NCBI GenBank assembly: GCA_900542305.1
Contig: UQMU01000021.1
Location: 1 to 44,438 of the forward strand
Source of the DNA: an uncultured Collinsella sp.
Lineage (GTDB): Bacteria > Actinomycetota > Coriobacteriia > Coriobacteriales > Coriobacteriaceae
Reading direction: 5' to 3'
DNA length: 44,438 nucleotides
Positions 25,951 to 34,177 of the stretch are shown piece after piece (the first letter of the stretch is position 1; every line of letters begins with the position of its first letter). Below the pieces are notes generated by a model. The model saw nothing but the letters and a program-made list of their open reading frames with translations. It searched no databases and was not told where the DNA came from. A program made the translations under genes and the position numbers.

Positions 25951-26637
25951 ATGACCGTCGATCCTTTGATTCAATCCCTAAAGGGTAAGCTCGTCGTGAG
26001 CGTTCAGGCGTATATGGGCGAGCCGCTTCGTACGCCCGAGACCATGGCTCAAATGTCTCGCGCTTGCGAGCTCGGCGGCGCCGCCGCCATTCGCTGCCAG
26101 GGCCTTGCCGACATTGCCGCCATTAAGGGTCGCTGTGAGGTTCCTGTTATCGGCCTGTGGAAGGATGGGCACGAGGGCGTTTACATCACGCCGACGCTGC
26201 GCCACGCTCGCGCCTGCGTTGCTGCGGGTGCCGATATCGTGGCGATCGACGCCACCGATCGCCCACGTCCCGATGGCAAGACGGTCGAGGATACCTTCCG
26301 CCCGCTGCACGAGGAAGGTGTGCTCCTGATGGCGGATTGTGCCACTATCGAGGACATTCGCCGTGCGGTCGATATGGGCTTCGACCTGGTATCCACCACG
26401 CTTTCTCACGGTGTCGCCGCCATCGACTGCACCATGGCCGATGGCCCCGATCTGCCGCTCCTGCGTCAGGCGACCGAGGAATTCCCCGGTCTTCCCATCA
26501 TCTGCGAGGGCCGCGTGCACACGCCCGAGGAGGCTCGCGCTGCAATCGATGCCGGTGCCTGGGCTGTTGTCGTCGGCACCGCTATCACGCACCCCACGAG
26601 TATTACAAGTTGGTTCAAGGCTGCGCTTGAGGCGTAA
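25951..26637 (+). CDS. nanE: NanE, N-acetylmannosamine-6-phosphate 2-epimerase
   Basis: A 228-residue TIM-barrel enzyme that converts ManNAc-6-P to GlcNAc-6-P, the last sialic-acid-specific step. The N-terminal segment SLKGKLVVSVQA is typical. The catalytic lysine K71 is in IGLWKDG, with DATDRPRPDG and the acid in ICEGRVHTPEE. The phosphate-binding end is VVVGTAITHP. It is the most diagnostic gene of the cluster, because NanE has no common alternative role. The product would enter amino-sugar catabolism via NagA and NagB, which are not in this window. ATG 25951 is preceded by GAAAGG. Confidence 0.92.
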   Translation: MTVDPLIQSLKGKLVVSVQAYMGEPLRTPETMAQMSRACELGGAAAIRCQGLADIAAIKGRCEVPVIGLWKDGHEGVYITPTLRHARACVAAGADIVAIDATDRPRPDGKTVEDTFRPLHEEGVLLMADCATIEDIRRAVDMGFDLVSTTLSHGVAAIDCTMADGPDLPLLRQATEEFPGLPIICEGRVHTPEEARAAIDAGAWAVVVGTAITHPTSITSWFKAALEA

Positions 26638-26688
26638 GACAGACCTCGTATCCGCTTGGGGCGGTATACTCAATTAAGGCAATTGACC

Positions 26689-26726
26689 GCGCGGGATCCG
26701 GGTTGCTGGGTCCCGCGCTTGTTTTT
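26689..26726 (+). terminator. strong intrinsic terminator closing the nan-like operon
   Basis: GCGCGGGATCC pairs with GGGTCCCGCGC (one G-T), then TTGTTTTT. A possible -10 (TATACT, 26665-26670) lies just upstream; if used, the terminator would sit in the rapZ leader and could act as an attenuator. The rapZ SD (GGGAGG) follows the T-run directly. Confidence 0.85.
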
Positions 26727-26738
26727 GGGAGGCAGCAC

Positions 26739-27659
26739 ATGCAAAAGGGAGATGCCATGGATGCGGCGGAGCGCTCGGAGCGTATCCCCGATATCGTCAT
26801 CATCACCGGAATGTCCGGATCGGGCCGCACACAGGCCATGCACGTGTTCGAGGACATGGGCTATTTTTGCATCGATAACCTGCCTCCGCGTCTCATCGCC
26901 CAGCTTGCCGAGCTCGTCGGCATCAATACGGGCGTGGGCAGGCATCTCGCCGTCACCTGCGATTTGCGTAGCCAGGGCTTGTTCGATGAGCTGCTCGATG
27001 CGGTCGCCGCGCTCGAAGAGCGCGAGATGAGCTGCGACATCGTGTTCCTGGAGGCGTCTGACGAGGTGCTGATTCGTCGCTACAGCGAAAATCGCCGCCG
27101 TCATCCCATTGCCAAGCCGGGAGAGACTACGGCCGATGCCATTCAGCGCGAGCGCCTGCAGCTACGGGGCGTGCGCGATCGAGCCGATATGATTATCGAC
27201 ACGAGCCGTCTGCGCACCTCTGCGCTGCGTAACAAGCTACGTATGGCATTTTCCGAGCTGTCCGACCAGCAGCTCATGGACGTCCATGTGTTCTCGTTTG
27301 GCTTTAAGCACGGCATGCCCGTCGAGGCGGACATTATGATCGACGTCCGCTTCCTGCCCAATCCGTTCTACGATCCCGAGATGCGCACCATGACCGGTCT
27401 CGATAAAAAGGTCTCCGATTTTGTTCTGGACCATCCCAAGACGCAGGAATTTTGGAAGGCTTGGACACAGCTGCTTGATACGGTGATGCCGGGCTACATC
27501 GCGGAGGGCAAGCCGCAGCTTTCTATTGCCATCGGCTGCACGGGCGGCCAGCACCGCAGCGTTGCCATTGCCGAGGCCACGGCTCGTTACCTGGAAGGCG
27601 CTCAGTACCATGTGAGTATCTCCCACCGCGACCTCTCGCGCGCCAACACGAAGGCATAG
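26739..27659 (+). CDS. rapZ: RapZ/YvcJ-family nucleotide-binding protein
   Basis: A 306-residue P-loop protein. RapZ in enterobacteria is an RNA-binding adaptor controlling glmS via small RNAs; the Gram-positive YvcJ binds nucleotides with a less clear role. Walker A reads GMSGSGRT (24-31) with Arg in place of Lys, as is common in actinobacterial members. DNLPPRLI follows, and the C-terminal GCTGGQHRSVAIAE is characteristic. ATG 26739 has GGGAGG 6 nt upstream; ATG 26757 also has a good SD (AAGGGAG) and would shorten the protein by six residues. It is translationally close to whiA (6 nt gap). Confidence 0.92.
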   Translation: MQKGDAMDAAERSERIPDIVIITGMSGSGRTQAMHVFEDMGYFCIDNLPPRLIAQLAELVGINTGVGRHLAVTCDLRSQGLFDELLDAVAALEEREMSCDIVFLEASDEVLIRRYSENRRRHPIAKPGETTADAIQRERLQLRGVRDRADMIIDTSRLRTSALRNKLRMAFSELSDQQLMDVHVFSFGFKHGMPVEADIMIDVRFLPNPFYDPEMRTMTGLDKKVSDFVLDHPKTQEFWKAWTQLLDTVMPGYIAEGKPQLSIAIGCTGGQHRSVAIAEATARYLEGAQYHVSISHRDLSRANTKA

Positions 27660-27665
27660 GCCTGC

Positions 27666-28595
27666 ATGTCGTTTACCGCTGAGGTGCGCGATGAGCTTGC
27701 GCGCTGCGAACCCGAATGTGAATACTGCGACTTGTCGACGCTTGCCGCCCTCACGCGCGTGAGTGGCACGCTCTCGCTTACTGGCTCTGGGCGGTATCGT
27801 TTGACGGTTGCGACTGAGACGGGAGCCGTCGCGCGCACGATGATCACGCTGACGCATCGCATCCTTAAACTCAAAACGGAATTCACCGTTCGTAAATCGG
27901 TCTTGCATAAGGTTCGAAACTACCTCATCACCTTACCTGATCAGCCCGATTTGGATAAGGCTCTGGTGCTGCTGGGCATCCTCGACCGTAGGGGAGGACT
28001 TGTCGCCGGCGTGCCCCGACATATCGTTGCGCGTCCTTGCTGTAGACTTGCCTATATCCGCGGCGCGCTTATCGCGGGCGGCTTCGTGGCCGATCCACGC
28101 GGCGATTTTCATTTGGAAATCGCGGTGCAGGGCGAGCAATATGCCAAGGGGCTTTGCGATCTGTTGGAGCAGATTGGGGTCCATGCGCGTGTTAATGCAC
28201 GGCGGGGGTCATATGCCGTGTACATTAAGAGCGCCGAGGAAATCGAGCATCTTTTAAAGCTGATTGGTGCCAAGCGCAGCGTTGCCGAGATTGAGGAGGC
28301 GCGTGCGGTCAAGTTGGTTAAAAACGATGTGAACCGTCGCGTGAACGCCGAACTCGCCAACCAGACCAGAAGCGCCGGTGCCGCCCAACATCAGCTTGCG
28401 CTTATCGATGAGCTTGAGCAGCGTGGCCTTCGCGATGCGCTTCCGGATGCCTTGGCGGTCTTTTGCGACCTGCGCGAGCGATATCCCGATCTGTCGCTGC
28501 GTGATTTGGGGGAGATGGCTGACCCTCCCTTGTCGAAGTCGGCCCTCTACCATCGAGTTTTGAGGCTTGAAAAGCTCATTGAAGCAAACAGGTAG
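27666..28595 (+). CDS. whiA: WhiA, DNA-binding cell-cycle/sporulation-type regulator
   Basis: A 309-residue protein with an N-terminal LAGLIDADG-like fold (YIRGALIAGGFVADP near residue 121) and a C-terminal helix-turn-helix (LRDLGEMADPPLSKSALYHR). In Streptomyces WhiA co-activates sporulation septation genes with WhiB; in non-sporulating Gram-positives it affects division and chromosome segregation. It starts 6 nt after rapZ without its own clear SD, so coupling is likely. The usual partner gene yvcK is missing between rapZ and whiA. Confidence 0.93.
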   Translation: MSFTAEVRDELARCEPECEYCDLSTLAALTRVSGTLSLTGSGRYRLTVATETGAVARTMITLTHRILKLKTEFTVRKSVLHKVRNYLITLPDQPDLDKALVLLGILDRRGGLVAGVPRHIVARPCCRLAYIRGALIAGGFVADPRGDFHLEIAVQGEQYAKGLCDLLEQIGVHARVNARRGSYAVYIKSAEEIEHLLKLIGAKRSVAEIEEARAVKLVKNDVNRRVNAELANQTRSAGAAQHQLALIDELEQRGLRDALPDALAVFCDLRERYPDLSLRDLGEMADPPLSKSALYHRVLRLEKLIEANR

Positions 28596-28640
28596 TTTAA
28601 AGTATCGACTTATATACGGATTTAACTGCTGTTTTATTCT

Positions 28641-28716
28641 TTAAAACGTTTTAACGTAAATTTGATTTTCAATTTCGAGCATTCTCGTGAAATTCAAGTC
28701 AAAAAAAAGGTATATT
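28641..28716 (+). promoter_or_regulatory. gap promoter region with a 14-bp palindrome
   Basis: TTAAAACGTTTTAA (28641-28654) is a perfect palindrome with the central CG typical of LacI-family sites. Downstream, TGAAAT (28688-28693) and TATATT (28711-28716) at 17 bp form a plausible promoter; the -10 is strong and the -35 weak. The 193-nt gap before gap is AT-rich and has no ORF. A leader of about 65 nt precedes the SD AAAGGAG. Confidence 0.45.
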
Positions 28717-28788
28717 AGGCGAGTGGTTAGTTTGTGGGCCTCAACGGCAGGCGCTGTAGCTTGCGGGGGCCTTACGAAAGGAGACACA

Positions 28789-29814
28789 ATGGCAGTAAAG
28801 GTTGCTATTAACGGCTTCGGTCGCATCGGTCGTCTGGCTTTCCGTCAGATGTTCGGTCATGAGGGCTCCGAGATCGTCGCTATCAACGACCTCACCTCTC
28901 CCGATATGCTCGCTTACCTACTGAAGTACGACTCCACGCAGGGCAACTATGCTCGCGATCACGAGGTCGTTGCTGGCGAGGATTCCATCACCGTTGACGG
29001 CAAGGAGATCAAGATCTACAAGGAGGCCGACGCCAACAACCTGCCTTGGGGCGACCTCGACGTCGACGTCGTTCTCGAGTGCACCGGCTTCTACACCAGC
29101 AAGGCTAAGGCTCAGGCCCACATCAACGCTGGCGCCAAGAAGGTCGTCATCTCCGCTCCGGCCGGCAGCGATCTGCCCACCATCGTGTACAACGTCAACC
29201 ATGAGACGCTGACCGCTGAGGACAACATCATCTCCGCTGCTTCCTGCACCACCAACTGCCTCGCCCCGATGGCCAAGGGTCTGAACGACTTCGCTCCCAT
29301 CGTGTCCGGCATCATGACCACCATCCACGCCTTCACCGGCGACCAGATGCCGCTCGACGGCCCGCAGCGCAAGGGCAACTTCCGTCGCTCCCGCGCCTGC
29401 TCCGAGAACATCGTCCCGAACACCACGGGCGCTGCCAAGGCCATCGGCCTGGTTCTCCCCGAGCTCAACGGCAAGCTCATCGGTGCCGCCCAGCGCGTCC
29501 CGACGCCGACCGGCTCGCTGACCAACCTCTACGCCGTCGTTGACAAGAAGGTCACCGTCGACGAGGTCAACGCTGCCATGAAGGCCTACGCCGAGACCAT
29601 CCCCGATACCTTCGCCTACAACGAGGACCAGATCGTCTCCCGCGACATCGTCGGCGAGACCCACGGCTCCATCTTCGACGCCACTCAGACCATGTGCTCT
29701 GATCTCGGCAACGGCCAGACCCTCGTTCAGGTTACCTCTTGGTACGACAACGAGAACTCCTACACCTCTCAGATGGTCCGCACCATCAAGTACTTCGAGA
29801 AGTTCGTTGCTTAA
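28789..29814 (+). CDS. gap: glyceraldehyde-3-phosphate dehydrogenase
   Basis: A 341-residue type I GAPDH that oxidises glyceraldehyde-3-phosphate to 1,3-bisphosphoglycerate. NAD site GFGRIGR is at residues 9-15, and the acidic D34 (INDLTSP) points to NAD preference. The catalytic cysteine is C153 in AASCTTNCLAP. ATG 28789 follows AAAGGAG; an open frame from 28687 is rejected for lack of SD and homology. Codon use is strongly biased (CTC, GTC, AAG), as expected for high expression. It has its own terminator. Confidence 0.97.
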   Translation: MAVKVAINGFGRIGRLAFRQMFGHEGSEIVAINDLTSPDMLAYLLKYDSTQGNYARDHEVVAGEDSITVDGKEIKIYKEADANNLPWGDLDVDVVLECTGFYTSKAKAQAHINAGAKKVVISAPAGSDLPTIVYNVNHETLTAEDNIISAASCTTNCLAPMAKGLNDFAPIVSGIMTTIHAFTGDQMPLDGPQRKGNFRRSRACSENIVPNTTGAAKAIGLVLPELNGKLIGAAQRVPTPTGSLTNLYAVVDKKVTVDEVNAAMKAYAETIPDTFAYNEDQIVSRDIVGETHGSIFDATQTMCSDLGNGQTLVQVTSWYDNENSYTSQMVRTIKYFEKFVA

Positions 29815-29851
29815 TTTAGCTTTTAGCGAATAGCTCGTTGAGCGTCTAAAG

Positions 29852-29899
29852 AAGGGCGCGGCCTCATAGGGCTTACACCCTAGGGTCGCGCCCTTTTTA
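29852..29899 (+). terminator. intrinsic terminator after gap
   Basis: AAGGGCGCG (29852-29860) pairs with CGCGCCCTT (29887-29895), with an inner TAGGG/CCCTA pair, then TTTTTAT. Only 55 nt separate it from the pgk ATG. Confidence 0.8.
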
Positions 29900-29908
29900 T
29901 AAGAAATC

Positions 29909-29931
29909 GTCTGCCGTAATGGGAGGCAGAC
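29909..29931 (+). other. hairpin in the pgk leader
   Basis: GTCTGCC pairs with GGCAGAC around GTAATGGGA, just before the pgk SD. There is little room for a promoter between the gap terminator and pgk. The hairpin may therefore mark a processed 5' end of read-through transcript. Confidence 0.4.
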
Positions 29932-29954
29932 ACGTACGAAAGGTAGAAGCAAAC

Positions 29955-31145
29955 ATGGCCTTTACCAAGAAGACCGTCCGCGACATCGATGTCGACGGCA
30001 AGCGCGTTCTCGTCCGCGTTGACTTCAACGTGCCTATCAAGGATGGCGTCGTTGGCGACACCACCCGTATCAAGGCTGCCCTGCCCACCATCAACTATCT
30101 CGTTGAGCACAACGCTCGCGTCATCCTCATGAGCCACCTCGGCCGTCCCGATGGCACCGGCTTCCAGCCCGAGCTGTCCCTCGAGCCCGTCGCCAAGAAG
30201 CTCGCCGAGCTTTCTGGTCTCGACGTTGCCTTTGTCGCCGACACTTACGGCGAGAAGGCTGCCGAGGCTGTCGCCGCCGTCGAGCCGGGCAAGGTTCTCG
30301 TTCTCGAGAACGTCCGCTTCGATAAGCGTGAGAAGAAGAACGATCCCGAGATCGCCAAGAAGCTCGCTTCCTATGGTGACGTCTTCGTTCTCGATGCCTT
30401 CGGCACCGCCCACCGCGCCCAGGGTTCCGTCGTGGGCCCCGCCGCTTACCTGCCCGCCGTCGCTGGCTTCCTGCTCGAGAAGGAGGTCGACACGCTGACC
30501 GGCATCTTCGCCGAGCCCGAGCGCCCCTTCGTCGCTATCGTCGGCGGTTCCAAGGTTTCCTCCAAGATCGGCGTTCTCGATCACCTCATCGACTCCGCTG
30601 ACACCCTGATCATCGGTGGCGGTATGGCCTACACCTTCTTCCTGGCTCAGGGCCTGTCCGTCGGTCAGTCCCTCAAGGAAGAGGACTGGGTCGAGCGCGC
30701 TGGCGAGATGCTCAAGAAGGCCGAGGAGAAGGGCGTCAAGATCCTGCTCCCCATCGACAACCGCGTTGCCGATCACTTTGGCGAGGACGCTGTCCCCGAG
30801 GTTGTCGCTTCCGACGCTATCCCCGACGATCGTGAGGGCATGGACATCGGCCCCAAGACCGAGGAGCTTTATGCCGAGGCCGTCAAGGGCGCCAAGACCG
30901 TGTTCTGGAACGGCCCCATGGGCGTTTTCGAGTTCGACAACTTCGCTCATGGTACCCAGGCTATCGCCGAGGCTGTCGCCGAGGCCGACTGCACCTCGAT
31001 CATCGGCGGTGGCGACTCTGTCGCAGCTGTCAACAAGTTCAACCTGGCCGATAAGATGAGCTGGATCTCCACCGGTGGTGGCGCTTCCATGGAGCTCGTC
31101 GAGGGTAAGGCCCTGCCCGGAGTGGAGGCGCTTCTCGATGCCTAA
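29955..31145 (+). CDS. pgk: phosphoglycerate kinase
   Basis: A 396-residue kinase that transfers phosphate from 1,3-bisphosphoglycerate to ADP. Substrate-site RVDFNVPI lies near residues 18-25, then HLGRPDG. The C-terminal nucleotide domain carries GGGDSVAAVN and the closing STGGGASMELVEG. ATG 29955 is preceded by AAAGG at 11 nt; the homology start agrees. The last eight bases overlap tpiA, so the two are translationally coupled. Confidence 0.97.
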   Translation: MAFTKKTVRDIDVDGKRVLVRVDFNVPIKDGVVGDTTRIKAALPTINYLVEHNARVILMSHLGRPDGTGFQPELSLEPVAKKLAELSGLDVAFVADTYGEKAAEAVAAVEPGKVLVLENVRFDKREKKNDPEIAKKLASYGDVFVLDAFGTAHRAQGSVVGPAAYLPAVAGFLLEKEVDTLTGIFAEPERPFVAIVGGSKVSSKIGVLDHLIDSADTLIIGGGMAYTFFLAQGLSVGQSLKEEDWVERAGEMLKKAEEKGVKILLPIDNRVADHFGEDAVPEVVASDAIPDDREGMDIGPKTEELYAEAVKGAKTVFWNGPMGVFEFDNFAHGTQAIAEAVAEADCTSIIGGGDSVAAVNKFNLADKMSWISTGGGASMELVEGKALPGVEALLDA

Positions 31146-31905
31146 TCGCACCCTTCTTATCGCTGGCAACTGGAAGATGAACAACGACGTCGCCGAGGCC
31201 GCCAAGCTCGCCGACGAGCTGGCTCAGGCTCTGCCCGAGGTTCCGGCTGGCGTCGAGGTGCTCGTCTGCCCTCCGACCATCGACATCACCACGGTTCATG
31301 ACCGCATTCAGGCTGCCCCCATCGCCCTCGGTGCACAGAACGTGTACTGGGAGGCCAAGGGTGCCTTCACCGGTGAGTCCTCTTGCGACATGCTCAAGTC
31401 CGCTGGCTGCACCTACTGCATCATCGGTCACTCTGAGCGTCGCGACTACTTCCACGAGACCGACGAGGATCAGAACATGAAGGCCAAGGCCCTCGTTGCC
31501 GCAGGTCTTGTTCCCGTCTTCTGCTGCGGCGAGTCCCTTGAGGTCCGCGAGGCTGGCACCTATGTCGAGCACGTCGTGAACCAGGTCAAGGCTGGCCTTG
31601 CTGGTCTTGAGATCACCTGCCCCAAGCAGGTCGTCGTGGCCTACGAGCCCATCTGGGCCATCGGCACCGGCAAGACCGCTACCGCCGAGGACGCTCAGGA
31701 GGTCTGCGGCGCTATCCGTGAGACCCTCAAGGAGATGTTCGGCGAGGAGCTCGCTAACGGCATTCGCGTTCTCTATGGTGGCTCTGCCAAGCCCGGTAAC
31801 ATCGCCGAGCTCGTCGCCAAGCCCGACGTTGACGGCGCCCTCGTGGGCGGCGCTTCGCTCAAGGCTGCCGACTTCGCCTCTATGGTCGTCAAGGCAGGCG
31901 AGTAG
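31138..31905 (+). CDS. tpiA: triosephosphate isomerase
   Basis: A 255-residue TIM barrel interconverting DHAP and glyceraldehyde-3-phosphate. Lys13 in NWKMN, His in IGHSERR and Glu in AYEPIWAIGTGKTA form the active site; the phosphate loop GGSAKPGN follows. The start ATG lies inside the pgk stop region (8-nt overlap). gpmI follows after 5 nt, giving the operon pgk-tpiA-gpmI. Confidence 0.97.
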   Translation: MPNRTLLIAGNWKMNNDVAEAAKLADELAQALPEVPAGVEVLVCPPTIDITTVHDRIQAAPIALGAQNVYWEAKGAFTGESSCDMLKSAGCTYCIIGHSERRDYFHETDEDQNMKAKALVAAGLVPVFCCGESLEVREAGTYVEHVVNQVKAGLAGLEITCPKQVVVAYEPIWAIGTGKTATAEDAQEVCGAIRETLKEMFGEELANGIRVLYGGSAKPGNIAELVAKPDVDGALVGGASLKAADFASMVVKAGE

Positions 31906-31910
31906 GACAT

Positions 31911-33464
31911 ATGGCACAGCGTCATCTTCCTGCACTCCTGATCATCATGGACGGCTGCGGCCTGGCTCCGTCCGATGGCGAGAACGCCGTCGCCGCTGCC
32001 AAGACGCCCTTCCTTGATAGCCTGTATGAGAAGTACCCCCACACCACGCTCGGCGCTTCGGGCGAGGACGTGGGTCTTCCCGATGGCCAGATGGGCAACT
32101 CCGAGGTGGGTCACCTCAACATCGGTGCCGGCCGCATCGTGTTCCAGGAGCTTTCGCGCATCAACAACGCCATCAAGGACGGCTCCATCGCCAAGAACGA
32201 GGTCTTCGTCAAGGCTATGGACGACGTCAAGGCTGACGCCAAGACTCTTCACCTCATGGGCCTTATGAGCCCTGGCGGTGTTCATTCTCACATGAACCAC
32301 GTCGAGGCTCTGGTCAAGATGGCTGCCGAGCACGGTGTCAAGACCGTTCGCGTCCACGCCTTCATGGATGGCCGCGACGTTGACCCGCAGTCCGGCGCTG
32401 GCTACATGAGTGAGTTCTGCGCCTTCCTGGCTAAGATCTCCGAGGAGACCGGTTGCGACGCTCGCGTTGCCACCGTCTCGGGCCGTTATTGGGCCATGGA
32501 CCGCGACAACCGTTGGGAGCGCATCCAGCGTGCCTACGACGTCATGGTCAACGCGTCCGATGCCGATGTCGACCCTGTTGCCGGTATCAAGGCCTACTAC
32601 GAGAAGGATCCGCGCGGCGACGAGTTCGTCGAGCCCTTCGCTGCCCACAACGAGGGCATCCACGAGGGCGACGCGGCCATCTTCTTCAACTTCCGTCCCG
32701 ACCGCGCTCGTCAGATGACCCGCGTGTTCACGGACAAGGAGTTCGACGGCTTTGAGCGCGAGCAGATCAAGCTTTCGCACTTTGTGACGATGACCGAGTA
32801 CGATCCGACGTTTGACGTCGAGGTCGCCTTCCCCAAGACGTTCCCCGAGAACGTCCTGGCCGACGTTATCGCCGCCAACGGCCTGAAGCAGCTGCACACC
32901 GCCGAGACCGAGAAGTACGCCCACGTGACGTTCTTCCTCAACGGCGGCATCGAGGAGCCCAAGGAGGGCGAGGAGCGCGTGCTCGTCGCTTCCCCCAAGG
33001 TCGCTACCTACGATCTGCAGCCCGAGATGAGCGCTCCCGAGGTTACCGAGAAGCTTGTCGCCGCCATCAACGAGGATCGCGCTGATTTCTACATCGTGAA
33101 CTTCGCGAACTGCGACATGGTTGGTCACACCGGTGTCTTCGACGCCGCCGTTAAGGCCGTCGAGGCCGTTGACGATGCCCTGTCTAAGGTTGTCCCGGCG
33201 ATTCTCGCCAAGGGCGGCTTTGCGCTGATCACCGCCGACCACGGCAACGCCGATCACATGTTTGACGTTGCTTCCGACGGTTCCAAGCATCCGTTTACGG
33301 CTCACACCACCAACCGCGTTCCGTTCATCATCGTTGATGAGAAGGCCAAGCTCACCGGTATCGAGGACGGCCGTCTTTCCGATATCGCTCCGACCATGCT
33401 CACCATGGCTGGTATTGAGCCTTCCGCCGAGATGACGGGTCGCGTGCTCGCCACCGAGGCCTAA
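31911..33464 (+). CDS. gpmI: 2,3-bisphosphoglycerate-independent phosphoglycerate mutase
   Basis: A 517-residue metal-dependent mutase of the alkaline-phosphatase superfamily converting 3-phosphoglycerate to 2-phosphoglycerate. Metal ligands start at IIMDGCG. The phosphoserine is S64 in MGNSEVGHLNIGAGR. Later metal motifs are VNFANCDMVGHTG and TADHGNADHM. In many Firmicutes gpmI follows tpiA and precedes eno; here secG follows instead. A perfect 12-bp terminator ends the operon. Confidence 0.97.
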   Translation: MAQRHLPALLIIMDGCGLAPSDGENAVAAAKTPFLDSLYEKYPHTTLGASGEDVGLPDGQMGNSEVGHLNIGAGRIVFQELSRINNAIKDGSIAKNEVFVKAMDDVKADAKTLHLMGLMSPGGVHSHMNHVEALVKMAAEHGVKTVRVHAFMDGRDVDPQSGAGYMSEFCAFLAKISEETGCDARVATVSGRYWAMDRDNRWERIQRAYDVMVNASDADVDPVAGIKAYYEKDPRGDEFVEPFAAHNEGIHEGDAAIFFNFRPDRARQMTRVFTDKEFDGFEREQIKLSHFVTMTEYDPTFDVEVAFPKTFPENVLADVIAANGLKQLHTAETEKYAHVTFFLNGGIEEPKEGEERVLVASPKVATYDLQPEMSAPEVTEKLVAAINEDRADFYIVNFANCDMVGHTGVFDAAVKAVEAVDDALSKVVPAILAKGGFALITADHGNADHMFDVASDGSKHPFTAHTTNRVPFIIVDEKAKLTGIEDGRLSDIAPTMLTMAGIEPSAEMTGRVLATEA

Positions 33465-33490
33465 GAGAAAACAAATACCGTTTTCTAGTA

Positions 33491-33525
33491 AGGGGGTTGT
33501 CCACGACCGGACAACCCCCTTTTTA
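33491..33525 (+). terminator. intrinsic terminator after gpmI
   Basis: AGGGGGTTGTCC pairs perfectly with GGACAACCCCCT around ACGACC, followed by TTTTT. Confidence 0.92.
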
Positions 33526-33563
33526 ATATTTCTGCCATTTCTACCCCGTCCCCGAGTGGCGGG

Positions 33564-33592
33564 TGGGGAAGAGCGGGGGATTGTGGTACAGT
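33564..33592 (+). promoter_or_regulatory. secG promoter
   Basis: TACAGT (33587-33592) with an upstream TGG makes an extended -10; TGGGGA (33564-33569) is a weak -35 at 17 bp. The SD AAGGAG follows at 33616-33621 and the ATG is 33629. Confidence 0.4.
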
Positions 33593-33628
33593 ACTGGAGT
33601 TTGAATTGTTCTATTAAGGAGCTTATCT

Positions 33629-33883
33629 ATGGGTCCGTTCCAGATTCTTCTGTTTGTCGTTTGGGCTGTCTCTGCCGTGGCGCTGACGATTCTCGTCCTG
33701 ATGCATTCCGGTAAGGGCACCGGCGTTTCGGATATGATCGCTAGCTCGCTGTATAACTCCAGCTCTGCCACGGGCGTCATGGAGCAGAACCTCGATCGCC
33801 TGACGGTAATCATGGCTGTCGTGTTTGCCGTGTGCGTCGTCCTGTGCATGTTCTTCTTCCCGCAGGGCATCGTCGGCTACTAA
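33629..33883 (+). CDS. secG: SecG, preprotein translocase subunit
   Basis: An 84-residue membrane protein with two transmembrane helices (about 5-25 and 58-78) joined by a cytoplasmic loop with MHSGKGTGVSDM, the usual SecG hallmark. It assists SecYE during protein export. Its position after the gap-pgk-tpiA genes is the standard actinobacterial arrangement. It has its own promoter and is flanked by terminators, so it is monocistronic. Confidence 0.93.
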   Translation: MGPFQILLFVVWAVSAVALTILVLMHSGKGTGVSDMIASSLYNSSSATGVMEQNLDRLTVIMAVVFAVCVVLCMFFFPQGIVGY

Positions 33884-33904
33884 GCACGAGCCGCATAAAT
33901 ATTC

Positions 33905-33936
33905 AAAAAGGGTCCCGTAAGTGCGGGACCCTTTTT
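33905..33936. terminator. bidirectional terminator after secG
   Basis: AAAAAGGGTCCCG pairs perfectly with CGGGACCCTTTTT around TAAGTG, then GTTT. The A-tract before the stem makes it functional on both strands. Confidence 0.88.
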
Positions 33937-34030
33937 GTTTACATATTTGTAACAGAGTCAAAATATCCCCACATACTTCGCCCAACTAAAGAAATTCTCG
34001 ACCGTTAACCGGAATTAGCCCCAAATTGTG

Positions 34031-34066
34031 TATAAAATGCGCTACTGTATTGCAAAACGTTGGTCC
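34031..34066 (+). promoter_or_regulatory. promoter region of the second Dpp/Opp transporter
   Basis: The 241-nt stretch between the secG terminator and the binding-protein gene holds a -10-like TATAAA (34031-34036) and the half-palindrome GCAAAACGTTGG (34053-34064), which resembles the AAACGTTT sites before gap and the nan-like operon. No good -35 is visible. A long leader (over 100 nt) would precede the SD AAGGAGG at 34166-34172. Confidence 0.35.
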
Positions 34067-34177
34067 GTTGTGCATAACCAGCCATAGCAGCGGGCGGCGT
34101 TTTGATGGTTCGGATCGGATTGTTTCGACATGTGTCCGACTGAACATTTCTTTGTCCTATCTCATAAGGAGGATGGC

